From NCBI GenBank assembly GCA_000969725.1, contig JXSR01S061779.1: DNA of 20,298 bases; one strand, written 5' to 3'. This DNA is from Ophiothrix spiculata (Eukaryota > Echinodermata > Ophiuroidea > Amphilepidida > Ophiotrichidae). The notes under the pieces were generated by a model. The model saw only the letters and a program-made list of their open reading frames with translations. It searched no databases and had not been told where the DNA came from. A program made the position numbers and the translations under genes. This document shows, one piece after another, positions 17,201 to 20,298 of the stretch (the stretch's first letter is position 1; each line of letters opens with the position of its first letter).

Positions 17201-18390
17201 ATGGAAATCTTGGTCATTCTGATTGGGAGATTGTGAATGGCAGTGGAAGACATCCTGAAAGTCATAGCTCAAGTATCTCTGACAAGGTTGCTGCAACTAA
17301 AACAAATACATTATCCTCAAAAACCAGGGTATGCAGTTCAGAAGTGACTAATGTTTTAGAGGACCGATTAAAAGAAAAAGGTCCGATTGATGTGACCGCG
17401 TTGCTTTCCTCCAAATCTACTCATTGTCCAAGTGCTTTAGCTGCAGATGAACATTGTCCATCACTTGAGGATCAAAATGAAAGAAATGAAAAGTTGGAAA
17501 CTGATGATGGAACACTGGATGCAACTATAGATGGTGTAAGCACATCAGACGTGATTGATTTGACCAATCTGAAGGCAGACAAGATAGAGGGCAGTACGAC
17601 AAAGACGGAACAGTTAAGCCAGGAAAAGGTTAGTGAGGGTCAGATGCAGGGACTTTTGTTTGAGGTGAGTGAGCTCTATAGAGCCACCCTGCTCCCATCA
17701 GATTTAATGCTTTATGAGAGCTCAATTAATAGAGCACCTTGCATGATGGAATTTGCATCATTCCAGATAGCTCCCGTAATTACTCCCCTAAAAACTTCAG
17801 GAGAGCTTTTGAAAGAAGCAGTGAAATAAATATTTAATATTTTTTGTGCATGAATCGTTTATGATTTTGGTATTATTTTTCGCTAACTTTATTGCTACCC
17901 ACATGGAGAAACATTGAACATAAGTTCATTTGAATATTTACCATGTTTTGTTACGTGGTTATGATTCACAAAATATGGACTAATTTACTTCCCTGTATGG
18001 TCATATTGGTTTATGTGCATTATTCGGCTGCTTGTTGCCTACTTCAAGGTTTATAGAATATAATTCAAAATCAAGTTTTCCCAGTTGCCTTGCACATTTA
18101 AGTAGTGTCCTCTGAAGATATTTTAGGTTTTCAAAAATAAAAAATTTATGGAACATTTTTATTTCTGAAAATGATCTAATTATTTTTTAGAGCTCTCAAT
18201 ATTGATTAAGATCAGTTCATATACCGGTAATATATTAGTTCTAACTCTTCATCTTTATTTCTTCTAGTCTGCCAATACAAATGATGCAGCCAAGTTAGCC
18301 ATAATACATGTGAGCAAGGAAGGTGACTACACAATAAAGGCTTCAGTTGACCTCTCAGGAATCCTAACCCCTGACCTTTTGCACTATGAG
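5167..18390 (+). CDS. WDCP: WDCP-like WD-repeat protein gene (partial, seven exons)
   Basis: Seven exons joined in phase encode about 580 residues that follow vertebrate WDCP (C2orf44; Pfam family formerly DUF4613) from roughly its residue 18 to the middle of the protein. Diagnostic peptides in order are YHPDYGLVWHNGK, VQHEAHISVWVV, GCLWHPTRPILCVVS, CWVRDGSKFIIA, DSVAVATDLPLDHL and LSGILTPDLLHYE. Each has a counterpart in the human protein as I remember it. WDCP is a poorly characterised protein with N-terminal WD repeats. It is reported to oligomerise through a C-terminal coiled coil and to bind the SH3 domain of the HCK kinase. The start codon exon and the C-terminal exons are outside the window or unseen. 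No stop or frameshift interrupts the joined frame. The sixth exon is much longer than the matching vertebrate segment. Confidence 0.85.
5513..5706. mobile_element. Near-perfect palindromic element, 194 bp
   Basis: The two halves, about 97 bases each and centred near 5610, are inverted copies. The outer 57 bases differ at only about one position; both start CCCTGGACAAAATCGAGTAC. The inner part is more diverged. The pentamer AGTAC recurs every 10-14 bases across it. It is nested inside the 5319-6282 element and so inserted later. It may be a foldback-type MITE, or two element ends joined. Confidence 0.8.
5984..6236. mobile_element. hAT-type non-autonomous element with 8-bp duplication ATGACGAG
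   Basis: The element runs from 5992 to 6228 (237 bp). It starts CAGTGTTTCCGCTAAGG and ends CCTTAGCGGAAACGCTG, an inverted pair of about 17 bases that fits hAT terminal rules. The 8-bp target duplication ATGACGAG is exact at 5984-5991 and 6229-6236. A 16-bp tandem duplication (catacggccttagcgg) sits inside the right end. There is no transposase frame, so it is a miniature element. Confidence 0.9.
6290..7102. other. AT-rich intron, one MITE-like terminus
   Basis: This is intron between exons A and B. A weak direct repeat (ATTTAAA..AT.GAAT.AAGGA.AT) occurs near 6400 and 6580. At 7088-7099 a TAGTCCCTTTAA end, which reads TTAAAGGGACTA on the other strand, matches the terminal type seen at 2990, 9452 and 12385. 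No partner terminus was found. I see nothing else in this stretch. Confidence 0.4.
7136..7282 (+). CDS. WDCP: WDCP-like exon B
   Basis: The acceptor is cccccttttgcag and the donor is GGCAA/gtaagt. The codon split with exon A gives Asp, then EDVIGVCWWLYKPF and, near the end, HLCVQHEAHISVWVVSG. The latter mirrors human LLAVQHEKHVTVWQL, the strand that closes the first blade. The exon leaves in phase 2. A GC donor four bases upstream (CAG/gcaagt) was considered, but only the GT donor keeps the downstream WDCP frame. A MITE starts 18 bases into the intron. Confidence 0.88.
7301..7763. mobile_element. TIR element family X, copy 1 (full)
   Basis: The left end ATGTGTGGTGCTCTGGC..AATGAGC (7301-7330) and the right end (7734-7763, opposite strand ATGTGAGTGCTGCTCTGGC..AATGAGC) form a ~29-base inverted pair with a 3-base indel. 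The left ~235 bases are repeated with high identity at 14577-14815. The interior carries a 20-bp tandem duplication at 7553-7592. There is no coding frame; it is a MITE of unassigned superfamily. Confidence 0.8.
7553..7592. repeat. 20-bp perfect tandem duplication
   Basis: The unit cccgtgaataattgcacttc occurs twice back to back, with a third partial start at 7593. The second copy of the host element (14577-14815) shows no such duplication before it diverges, so this may be a local event. Confidence 0.85.
7768..8243. mobile_element. piggyBac-like non-autonomous element, TTAA-flanked, copy 1
   Basis: TTAA at 7768-7771 and 8240-8243 flank a 468-bp element starting CCCTTTGAGC and ending GTTCAAAGGG. 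The TTAA target and CCC...GGG ends are the piggyBac pattern. A subterminal hairpin GAGCCGGTTTACCGGCTT follows the left end. It shares most of its length with 13277 onward. There is no transposase frame. It sits 4 bases from the end of the preceding family X element. Confidence 0.8.
8378..9057. mobile_element. hAT-type non-autonomous element with 8-bp duplication GTCATGTC, carrying a nested element
   Basis: The exact 8-bp repeat GTCATGTC (8378-8385, 9050-9057) flanks it. The ends are TAGGCCTGCA at 8391 on the left, preceded by five extra bases, and TGCAGGCCTA ending at 9049. Motifs CGAGTCCCG occur near both ends (8419, 8988 and 9010). A family Z element (8497-8838) is nested inside and makes up half its length. 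The frames seen here are not convincing genes. Confidence 0.82.
8497..8838. mobile_element. TIR element family Z, copy 1 (left end missing)
   Basis: It matches 11149-11591 in the same orientation. Shared blocks include TTGGTATTTTTTAGAGGAGT, ATCTACTTCCAAAAATAGTC, GCGATGTCTCTTGCAGGAAG and the right end ACAAGCGTCAGTACGGTA. It lacks about 100 bases at the left end and about 120 bases of interior that copy 2 has. Because it lies inside the hAT element at 8386-9049, it inserted after that element. Confidence 0.82.
9124..9384. mobile_element. hAT-type non-autonomous element with 8-bp duplication ATATTATT
   Basis: The element runs from 9132 to 9376 (245 bp). It starts CATGGGCGTCGGAAC and ends TTCCGACGCCTGTG, an inverted pair of about 14 bases. 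The 8-bp duplication ATATTATT is exact at 9124-9131 and 9377-9384. The interior is AT-rich and non-coding. Ends and duplication fit hAT. Confidence 0.88.
9452..9771. mobile_element. TTAA-flanked MITE, 320 bp
   Basis: TTAAAGGAGCTTGGTTCGAT at 9452 pairs with the right end, which reads TTAAAGAAGCATAGTCCGAT on the other strand (about 16 of 20 equal). TTAA at both edges would fit a piggyBac-type target, but could simply be part of the inverted repeat. The small plus-strand frame inside has no recognisable domain. Its right edge is 41 bases from the next exon's acceptor. Confidence 0.65.
9813..9871 (+). CDS. WDCP: WDCP-like exon C (small)
   Basis: The acceptor is tttttctttctag and the donor is CAGG/gtaaga. 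The codon split with exon B gives Lys, followed by YPSIECKKQTEHK and VKSISQ. It leaves in phase 1, so that Q-G-C-L-W-H-P is formed with exon D. This is the variable linker that in the human protein precedes ILPQGCVWHP. It is too short to recognise alone; phase and order support it. Confidence 0.78.
9955..10262 (-). mobile_element. tRNA-derived SINE, minus strand
   Basis: On the minus strand the head carries an A-box-like stretch GTAAGCTCAAACGGTAAGGC (near 10254) and a B-box-like GAGCTTGAACCC (about 10199-10210). A CCTTGTCCAAGG motif follows (10155-10166). The same order, tRNA head then a CTTGCTCAAGG-type block, is seen at 16190-16386. The long minus-strand frame across it is a chance frame. 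Confidence 0.65.
10350..10876 (+). mobile_element. LINE 3' end, CR1/L2-like, internally deleted
   Basis: Plus-strand frames give RNLGVTFDSSMT (10378), then LHNLNCIRKHLDTETCHNIV, RLDYCNS and NKCARLILRQP (to about 10650), then YLWNNLPVNI near 10700. This is the reverse-transcriptase tail of a Jockey-superfamily LINE. The part normally between RLILRQP and LWNNLP is missing, and the frames shift, so it is dead. It ends with GCGCCTTGCA...CTCTATAAA and an ATT repeat, the usual 3' tail of such LINEs. Confidence 0.85.
11046..11591. mobile_element. TIR element family Z, copy 2 (full)
   Basis: TA dinucleotides flank CCGTACCGACGCATGTATAA at 11048 and an end that reads CCCTACTGACGCTTGTATAA on the other strand (to 11589). 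This is a ~20-base inverted pair with about three mismatches. A TA target suggests a Tc1/mariner-like origin, which is tentative. A C run of nine lies at 11089-11097. The sequence TATTTTTTTGCAGCTGATGA in its middle is absent from copy 1. There is no transposase frame. Confidence 0.75.
11669..11710. repeat. 21-bp perfect tandem duplication
   Basis: The unit attagaatacctattaggca plus a final a occurs twice in a row without mismatch. It lies 72 bases before exon D's acceptor. Confidence 0.9.
11783..11958 (+). CDS. WDCP: WDCP-like exon D: second WD unit
   Basis: The acceptor is ttaactttgtag and the donor is AAG/gtcagt. The split codon with exon C gives Gly. It reads GCLWHPTRPILCVVSYTELH, then ALWTSAQCDGKVTAG and CWVRDGSKFIIAKGSEIK. 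Human WDCP has GCVWHPKCAILTVLTAQDVS and GRIHCACWTQDGLRLVVAVGSS at this point. This is the clearest match in the window. It leaves in phase 0. An inverted-repeat element begins 17 bases into the intron. Confidence 0.9.
12013..12211. mobile_element. Mariner-like MITE inserted at TA
   Basis: It runs from 12015 to 12209 (195 bp), starting CTGTATAAGTGGTATTTTTC and ending ATTGGCATTTACAG. The ends are inverted copies over about 23 bases with several mismatches. TA precedes it and TG follows, while the uninterrupted partner arm near 12835 has TA, so one flank has mutated. The interior is rich in CGCG-AAAA motifs. Both overlapping frames are shadows. Confidence 0.68.
12240..12396 (-). mobile_element. 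Possible GIY-YIG-type retroelement C-terminal remnant
   Basis: The minus strand reads FKRGVKEAIWVRAEDLNHTG followed, a few residues later, by HAVAWDRTIKTLP. The pattern R-G-V-[KR]-E-A-I-[YW]-[IV]-R, then a GG and a W/YD, is one I associate with the C-terminal end of GIY-YIG-bearing retroelement proteins (Penelope-like or similar). It is short and has no intact neighbouring domain, so it is at best a fossil fragment. Confidence 0.35.
12385..12655. repeat. Dispersed repeat family A, copy 2 (opposite orientation)
   Basis: Positions 12460-12645 match 3345-3510 in reverse complement, including GAAGCTTTTCAGCA, CTACTGTGTTGTAATTACTG, TCAGGGCCCCGACA and ATGCAAGC. TTAAAGGTGCAAT at 12385 and CCACTTTAA at 12648 may be its two ends, both giving TTAAAG outward. 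Confidence 0.7.
12651..12755. repeat. Long palindrome, ~105 bp
   Basis: The arms TTTAAAATTATTTCCC...GGTGATCTCAAAACCATGA (12651-12690) and their inverted partner (12716-12755) differ by a few bases. The centre CTCAGCTTCGCCTCAG is a short loop with its own symmetry. It should extrude or fold strongly. It is probably a foldback MITE. Confidence 0.82.
12906..13265. mobile_element. hAT-type non-autonomous element with 8-bp duplication (one mismatch)
   Basis: It runs from 12914 to 13257 (344 bp). It starts CAGTGGCGTAGCCAG and ends CTGGCTATGTCACTG, about 13 of 15 inverted bases equal. The target duplication is TCAGTACT (12906-12913) against TCGGTACT (13258-13265). The CAGTGGCGTAGCCAG end is a very common hAT terminus in animal genomes. 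The small plus-strand frame inside is not a transposase. Confidence 0.85.
13777..14160. mobile_element. TIR element with G-run ends and internal CAGTTCACTAGACCC repeats
   Basis: An exact 11-bp repeat ACTGCATCACT lies at 13777-13787 and 14150-14160. The ends are GCGCCCCGGGGGGATCAC and, on the other strand, GCAGTGCCCGGGGGGGGCAC. Inside, CAGTTC(A/T)CT(A/T)GACCC-like units occur near 13868, 13909, 14012 and 14067. The family is unknown to me, but the build is like the elements at 3879-4372 and 5319-6282. Confidence 0.68.
14150..14184. repeat. Perfect 14-bp-arm hairpin
   Basis: ACTGCATCACTACT (14150-14163) faces AGTAGTGATGCAGT (14171-14184) across a 7-base loop. Its left arm contains the target site of the preceding insertion, so the insertion may have landed at or in this hairpin. 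A run of T, as a terminator would show, is absent. Confidence 0.85.
14348..14412 (+). CDS. WDCP: WDCP-like exon E (small)
   Basis: The acceptor is gtttttatag and the donor is CAAA/gtaagt. It enters in phase 0 and reads VYLFNPDTQLLEPASCMSNF before a split Lys codon completed by exon F. Human WDCP has SYIWDSAQKTLHRCSSCLVF here, so the W/F-N/D-x-D/A-x-x-L pattern and the SC pair align. It leaves in phase 2. Confidence 0.82.
14577..14815. mobile_element. TIR element family X, copy 2 (left half only)
   Basis: It is a direct-orientation copy of 7301-7535, judged by eye at well over 80 percent identity. Both copies contain GTGCTCTGGC, AATGAGCGGAAAGTC, CTCTATAATCTCAGCTTT and TTCATTTAGAGATCGAAATA. 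The match ends near 14815, and the right half and right terminus are absent. Confidence 0.85.
15104..15651 (+). promoter_or_regulatory. Fifteen AGGTCA-type half-sites in DR1/DR4 arrangement
   Basis: Each repeat unit holds two DR1 sites (AGGTCA-A-AGGTCA) followed by another AGGTCA four bases on. The DR1 sites begin at 15104, 15124, 15458 (degenerate, second half ATGTCA), 15478, 15609 and 15629. The extra half-sites begin at 15141, 15495 and 15646. All point the same way. DR1 is the known binding form for HNF4, COUP-TF and RXR-type nuclear receptors, and DR4 for TR/LXR-type heterodimers. Whether any receptor uses these sites is unknown. Confidence 0.55.
15271..15409. repeat. Long imperfect palindrome, 139 bp
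   Basis: The arms start ATAAAATTGGAT and share ATATTTATTGGTC, GCTATGAGTT and AATATTGGGC in inverted order. The centre is CTCGACTGCGTCTCG. It interrupts the AGGTCA minisatellite between its first and second unit. It is likely a foldback MITE. Confidence 0.8.
15765..15862 (-). mobile_element. tRNA-derived SINE head, minus strand
   Basis: On the minus strand an A-box-like GTCGTTTGGTCTATGCGC (about 15822-15839) and a B-box-like GGGATTGAATCC (15780-15791) are spaced as in a tRNA. The B box fits the GGTTCGAATCC consensus well. The long minus-strand frame here follows from the repeat. Confidence 0.68.
16060..16386 (-). mobile_element. tRNA-derived SINE with TTGCTCAAGGACA block, minus strand
   Basis: The minus strand starts near 16386 with GGGACACGGATTGCCTAGCG, an A-box-like head, and a decayed B box GGTTTTAAATCA (about 16313-16324). 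It continues through the plus-strand block TTGCTCAAGGACA (16279-16291) to a GGTATCCATTTGACATCTGG segment (16229-16248). This order is common in aquatic animal SINEs. The left limit is uncertain. The frames on both strands are not genes. Confidence 0.65.
16605..17664 (+). CDS. WDCP: WDCP-like exon F: end of WD region and expanded disordered segment
   Basis: The acceptor is ttgctcattttcag. The first base completes the Lys codon from exon E. It opens IQPHLHSS, then VPVTNDSVAVATDLPLDHLI, matching human VDSQVAIATELPLDKI, the last clear WDCP block. About 300 acidic, Ser/Thr-rich residues follow, much more than I recall in vertebrates. Visible parts are IKEEPSP (16924), a short amphipathic helix KLDQILNLIKRMDEL (16966), GPIDITSIL (17107), GPIDVTALL (17380) and DVIDLTNL (17548). 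Human WDCP has a PLDLTHI at the place of the last. The donor is TTTGAG/gtgagt at 17664. A second donor, GAAAAG/gttagt at 17628, is also in phase 0, so two isoforms differing by 12 residues are possible. The frame is intact. Confidence 0.88.
17665..17830 (+). other. Open read-through past the exon F donor to a stop overlapping AATAAA
   Basis: The exon F frame stays open for 54 codons beyond the donor at 17664 and stops at TAA 17827-17829. That stop lies inside an AATAAA hexamer (17825-17830), and a T-rich TTTTTTGTGC follows about 10 bases later. This could be the 3' end of a short intronically polyadenylated transcript. It could also be a chance open frame, since 54 codons is not long. The tail contains LLPSDLMLYE, faintly like ILTPDLLHYE in exon G. 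Confidence 0.35.
18268..18390 (+). CDS. WDCP: WDCP-like exon G
   Basis: The acceptor is tttatttcttctag and the donor is TATGAG/gttagt. It is in phase 0 at both ends and 41 codons long. It reads SANTNDAAKLAIIHVSKEGD, then TIKASVDLSGILTPDLLHYE. Human WDCP has DSSHLVLVTFKKAV and RKVTIPGILVPDLIAFN in the same order, which starts the conserved middle domain. The next exons are not seen before the window ends. Confidence 0.87.
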
Positions 18391-18585
18391 GTTAGTGTCT
18401 GGAATAACATTTGTTTTGCCATTATTTCAATTTTCAGAGCAATCTAAAATAGGGTCTATGGAATTGATTTTTTTATGAATTGAGGTCTCTGGATCTGCTT
18501 TTTTCCCATTAAAATACGACAATTAAAGTGGAAAATTGCTCAAAATTATAGGTTAAAAACTTAAAAAACATACCTTTTGAGTCAT

Positions 18586-18896
18586 TTTCTTTGAAAGTGG
18601 AGGTCTTCAGAACTAAAGTAATTTTGAAATGAGCATCTGGAGAGCGGAAGAGGAGGTTTGAAAAGGGGGTCTTGAGGGCGGCACATACCCACACCTTCCG
18701 TCCCCATGCCCATCTAACCGTAATGTTGTTTTGAGAGTGACAAGAGGGGGGTATGCAAAATATTTAACCTTTTCTTTGAAAATGGTGGTCTTTGAAACTG
18801 AAGTAATCTTGAAATGAGCATCTTGGGGAGCAGAAGAGGAGGCTCGAAAAGGGGGTCTTGAGGGCGGCACATACCCACACCTTCCGTCCCCGTCCC
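18586..18896. repeat. Tandem duplication, period 185 bp
   Basis: The unit at 18586-18713 recurs at 18771-18896. Shared blocks include TTTCTTTGAAA, GAAATGAGCATCT, GAAGAGGAGG, AAAAGGGGGTCTTGAGGGCG and GCACATACCCACACCTTCCG. The second copy ends in a C run (18894-18903). All minus-strand frames in this area derive from the repeat. It lies in the intron after exon G. Confidence 0.88.
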
Positions 18897-18929
18897 CCCC
18901 CCCCTCCTCGGGCCCATAACCAACCAATC

Positions 18930-19330
18930 AACCAGTCAATTGAAAAGTAATAAAAATGCCACACCAATGACCTACAAAGTAGTTCTTATTTTAAATTTCA
19001 ACTAAAAATGTAACATTTTACTTGCAACTTCTCAAAAAATCAGTAAACCATAAATTCACAATGAGAGTGCCAAATTACTGTTTGCAAATAAATATTACTA
19101 TACTTCATAAATATTTATTAGAAACCACGAAATACAATTTGTAAGTTAAACCTGATGCGCATGACAGTATTTTGCCTTCTTTCCTCAAGTGCGTGTAATG
19201 CCCACACAGAAAAAATTGAAAAACTACCGAACCCCTACTATCGCACCCCCATAATCTTATCGCTTATCAGTTTGAAATTCATAGGGTGACCGAGAATTTG
19301 TTGATGTGTTAACACCACATTCAGTGAAAT
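18930..19330. other. Intronic sequence without recognised features
   Basis: The stretch is AT-rich. I looked for the next WDCP exon, whose human counterpart reads KAHVVAVASNTCN, and did not find it. No inverted repeats stand out. Confidence 0.5.
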
Positions 19331-19332
19331 AT

Positions 19333-19825
19333 TTAGGTATAGTGAAACAAATACAACATGGTTTATTTTATGAAGTATTGAAAATTGCTAATCACTAGAT
19401 GTCGGATGCGTGTGACTATCTTCCTCCGGAAAGTAGTCACATGCATCTAACACCTTAGGATCAGTAATTTTCACTACTTTACTCTATACCATGCAGGGCC
19501 GTACGAAGGCATGTAAGCCAAAGGGGGCAAACACATTTACCGTCCCGAAATTCCTGTTTTGTCCAGACGTACGCGCGCGCGAAAATTTTGTTGTTTTCAA
19601 CCAAAAGTCAATATAAAACCTTGATATTTGTGCTTAAATTGGCTTATTTTGACTAAAAATTTACAGGACAGTAATCTCGGGACAGTAAAAGTAGTAAAAT
19701 ATCGTCCCAATATTTTGATATTTATCCCGCCAGTGTCCCGCTTTTTCGAGCCAGGGGGCAAGTGCCCCCTCTGCCCAACCCCTCTGCCCTGGCCTGATAC
19801 CATGTTGTATTTGTATACTAACCAC
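19333..19825. repeat. Long palindrome split by a hAT-type element
   Basis: The left arm (about 19333-19424) and right arm (about 19426-19493, continuing at 19805-19825) are inverted copies. Shared blocks include ACAAATACAACATGG, GAAAATT(A/G)CT(A/G)ATC and GATGC(A/G)TGTGACTA. The right arm is cut by the element at 19494-19796, and the match resumes directly after its target duplication. Confidence 0.82.
19486..19804. mobile_element. hAT-type non-autonomous element with 8-bp duplication ATACCATG
   Basis: It runs from 19494 to 19796 (303 bp). It starts CAGGGCCGTACG and ends CTGCCCTGGCCTG. The exact duplication ATACCATG is at 19486-19493 and 19797-19804. It has G-rich and C-rich subterminal stretches and a CGTACGCGCGCGCG tract (19568-19581). 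It has no transposase. The frames on both strands are chance frames. Confidence 0.88.
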
Positions 19826-19829
19826 TCTT

Positions 19830-20206
19830 GTCTTTGGATCTAATAAAATAAACAAAGTTTTAAATTAAGAAAGTACATTACCTACTATAAATAGAGCATG
19901 TAATTAAAGGTGACTAAGCTAGAAAATTAGCTGAATTTAGTTTCTATGGTTAGCTGTATAACAACAAACTTCTTTTCTTTATTTGCATGATATAATTGTA
20001 TTTTGATTTTTGAAAGATTGTCATTATTAAAAATTTGACAAAATTTCGAAATTTTATTTGTGAAAGATTTACACTTCATATGTTAGAAAATAACAGTCAA
20101 TTACCAGATATTGGGAAATTTTGATCAAAACCTTCAGAAAAGTAACAAATTTGAATTTTGTTTTGTTTGTTGTTCTTGGGGATGAGGCTATTCTATAAAC
20201 ATATTT
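19830..20206. other. AT-rich intronic sequence without recognised features
   Basis: I see no exon, inverted repeat or RNA gene. Runs of A and T dominate, and the stretch leads into the terminal microsatellite. Confidence 0.5.
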
Positions 20207-20238
20207 AATCAGTCAATCAATCAATCAATCAATCAATT

Positions 20239-20298
<60 letters not shown>
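20207..20298. repeat. TCAA/ATCA tetranucleotide microsatellite
   Basis: Some 22 units of (ATCA)n run to the window end, with a gtca variant near the start and one interruption (aattaatc) near 20236. The true length is unknown because it is cut by the window edge. Confidence 0.95.

Noticed and set aside
18509-18967. Several minus-strand frames rich in Pro, Ser and Gly.
   Set aside because: They are generated by the 185-bp tandem duplication and its G/C-rich runs.
1-20298. CRISPR array, bacterial operon, endogenous retrovirus or Polinton.
   Set aside because: No spacer-repeat pattern, no dense coding, and no gag, pol, envelope or capsid-like frames were seen; the repeats are short TIR elements, SINEs and LINE ends.

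Overview
The window is AT-rich, intron-rich animal DNA carrying one recognisable host gene. There is no bacterial or viral gene layout. Frequent 'taggcctatat'-type motifs, tRNA-derived SINEs, CR1/L2-like LINE tails and many short terminal-inverted-repeat (TIR) elements suggest an invertebrate deuterostome, most likely an echinoderm or hemichordate. This assignment is inference and the species is not identified.

Host gene: seven plus-strand coding exons (5167-5287, 7136-7282, 9813-9871, 11783-11958, 14348-14412, 16605-17664 and 18268-18390) join in phase with GT-AG introns. From remembered vertebrate sequence, their peptides line up in order with WDCP (WD repeat and coiled-coil containing protein, formerly C2orf44). 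The first coding exon (about 18 residues by the vertebrate protein) and the C-terminal part, which in vertebrates holds the coiled coil, are not in the window. No other host gene was found.

Layout: 1-5166 is upstream or first-intron sequence holding a decayed ~190-bp tandem repeat, a minus-strand LINE remnant, several inverted-repeat elements and a SINE. Introns 1-5 (5288-16604) are packed with nested non-autonomous DNA transposons. Four hAT-type elements in these introns and in the 3' part of the window have 8-bp target duplications that can be read directly, and a fifth has an imperfect one. There are also two copies of a TTAA-flanked piggyBac-like family, mariner-like TA elements, palindromes, three further tRNA-SINEs and a LINE 3' end. 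The last sequenced intron (from 18391) holds a 185-bp tandem duplication, a long palindrome split by a hAT element, and a TCAA-type microsatellite that runs off the window end.

Most notable points: the large sixth exon encodes an expanded acidic, Ser/Thr-rich segment with three copies of an I-D-[IVL]-T motif resembling SUMO-interacting motifs, plus a psi-K-x-E site. The frame stays open past the exon's donor to a stop that overlaps an AATAAA. An intronic minisatellite carries fifteen AGGTCA-type half-sites arranged as DR1 and DR4. Two inverted-repeat structures were each broken in one arm by a later transposon whose conceptual removal restores the arm. Similarities to WDCP and to repeat families were judged by eye and from memory; no search was run.
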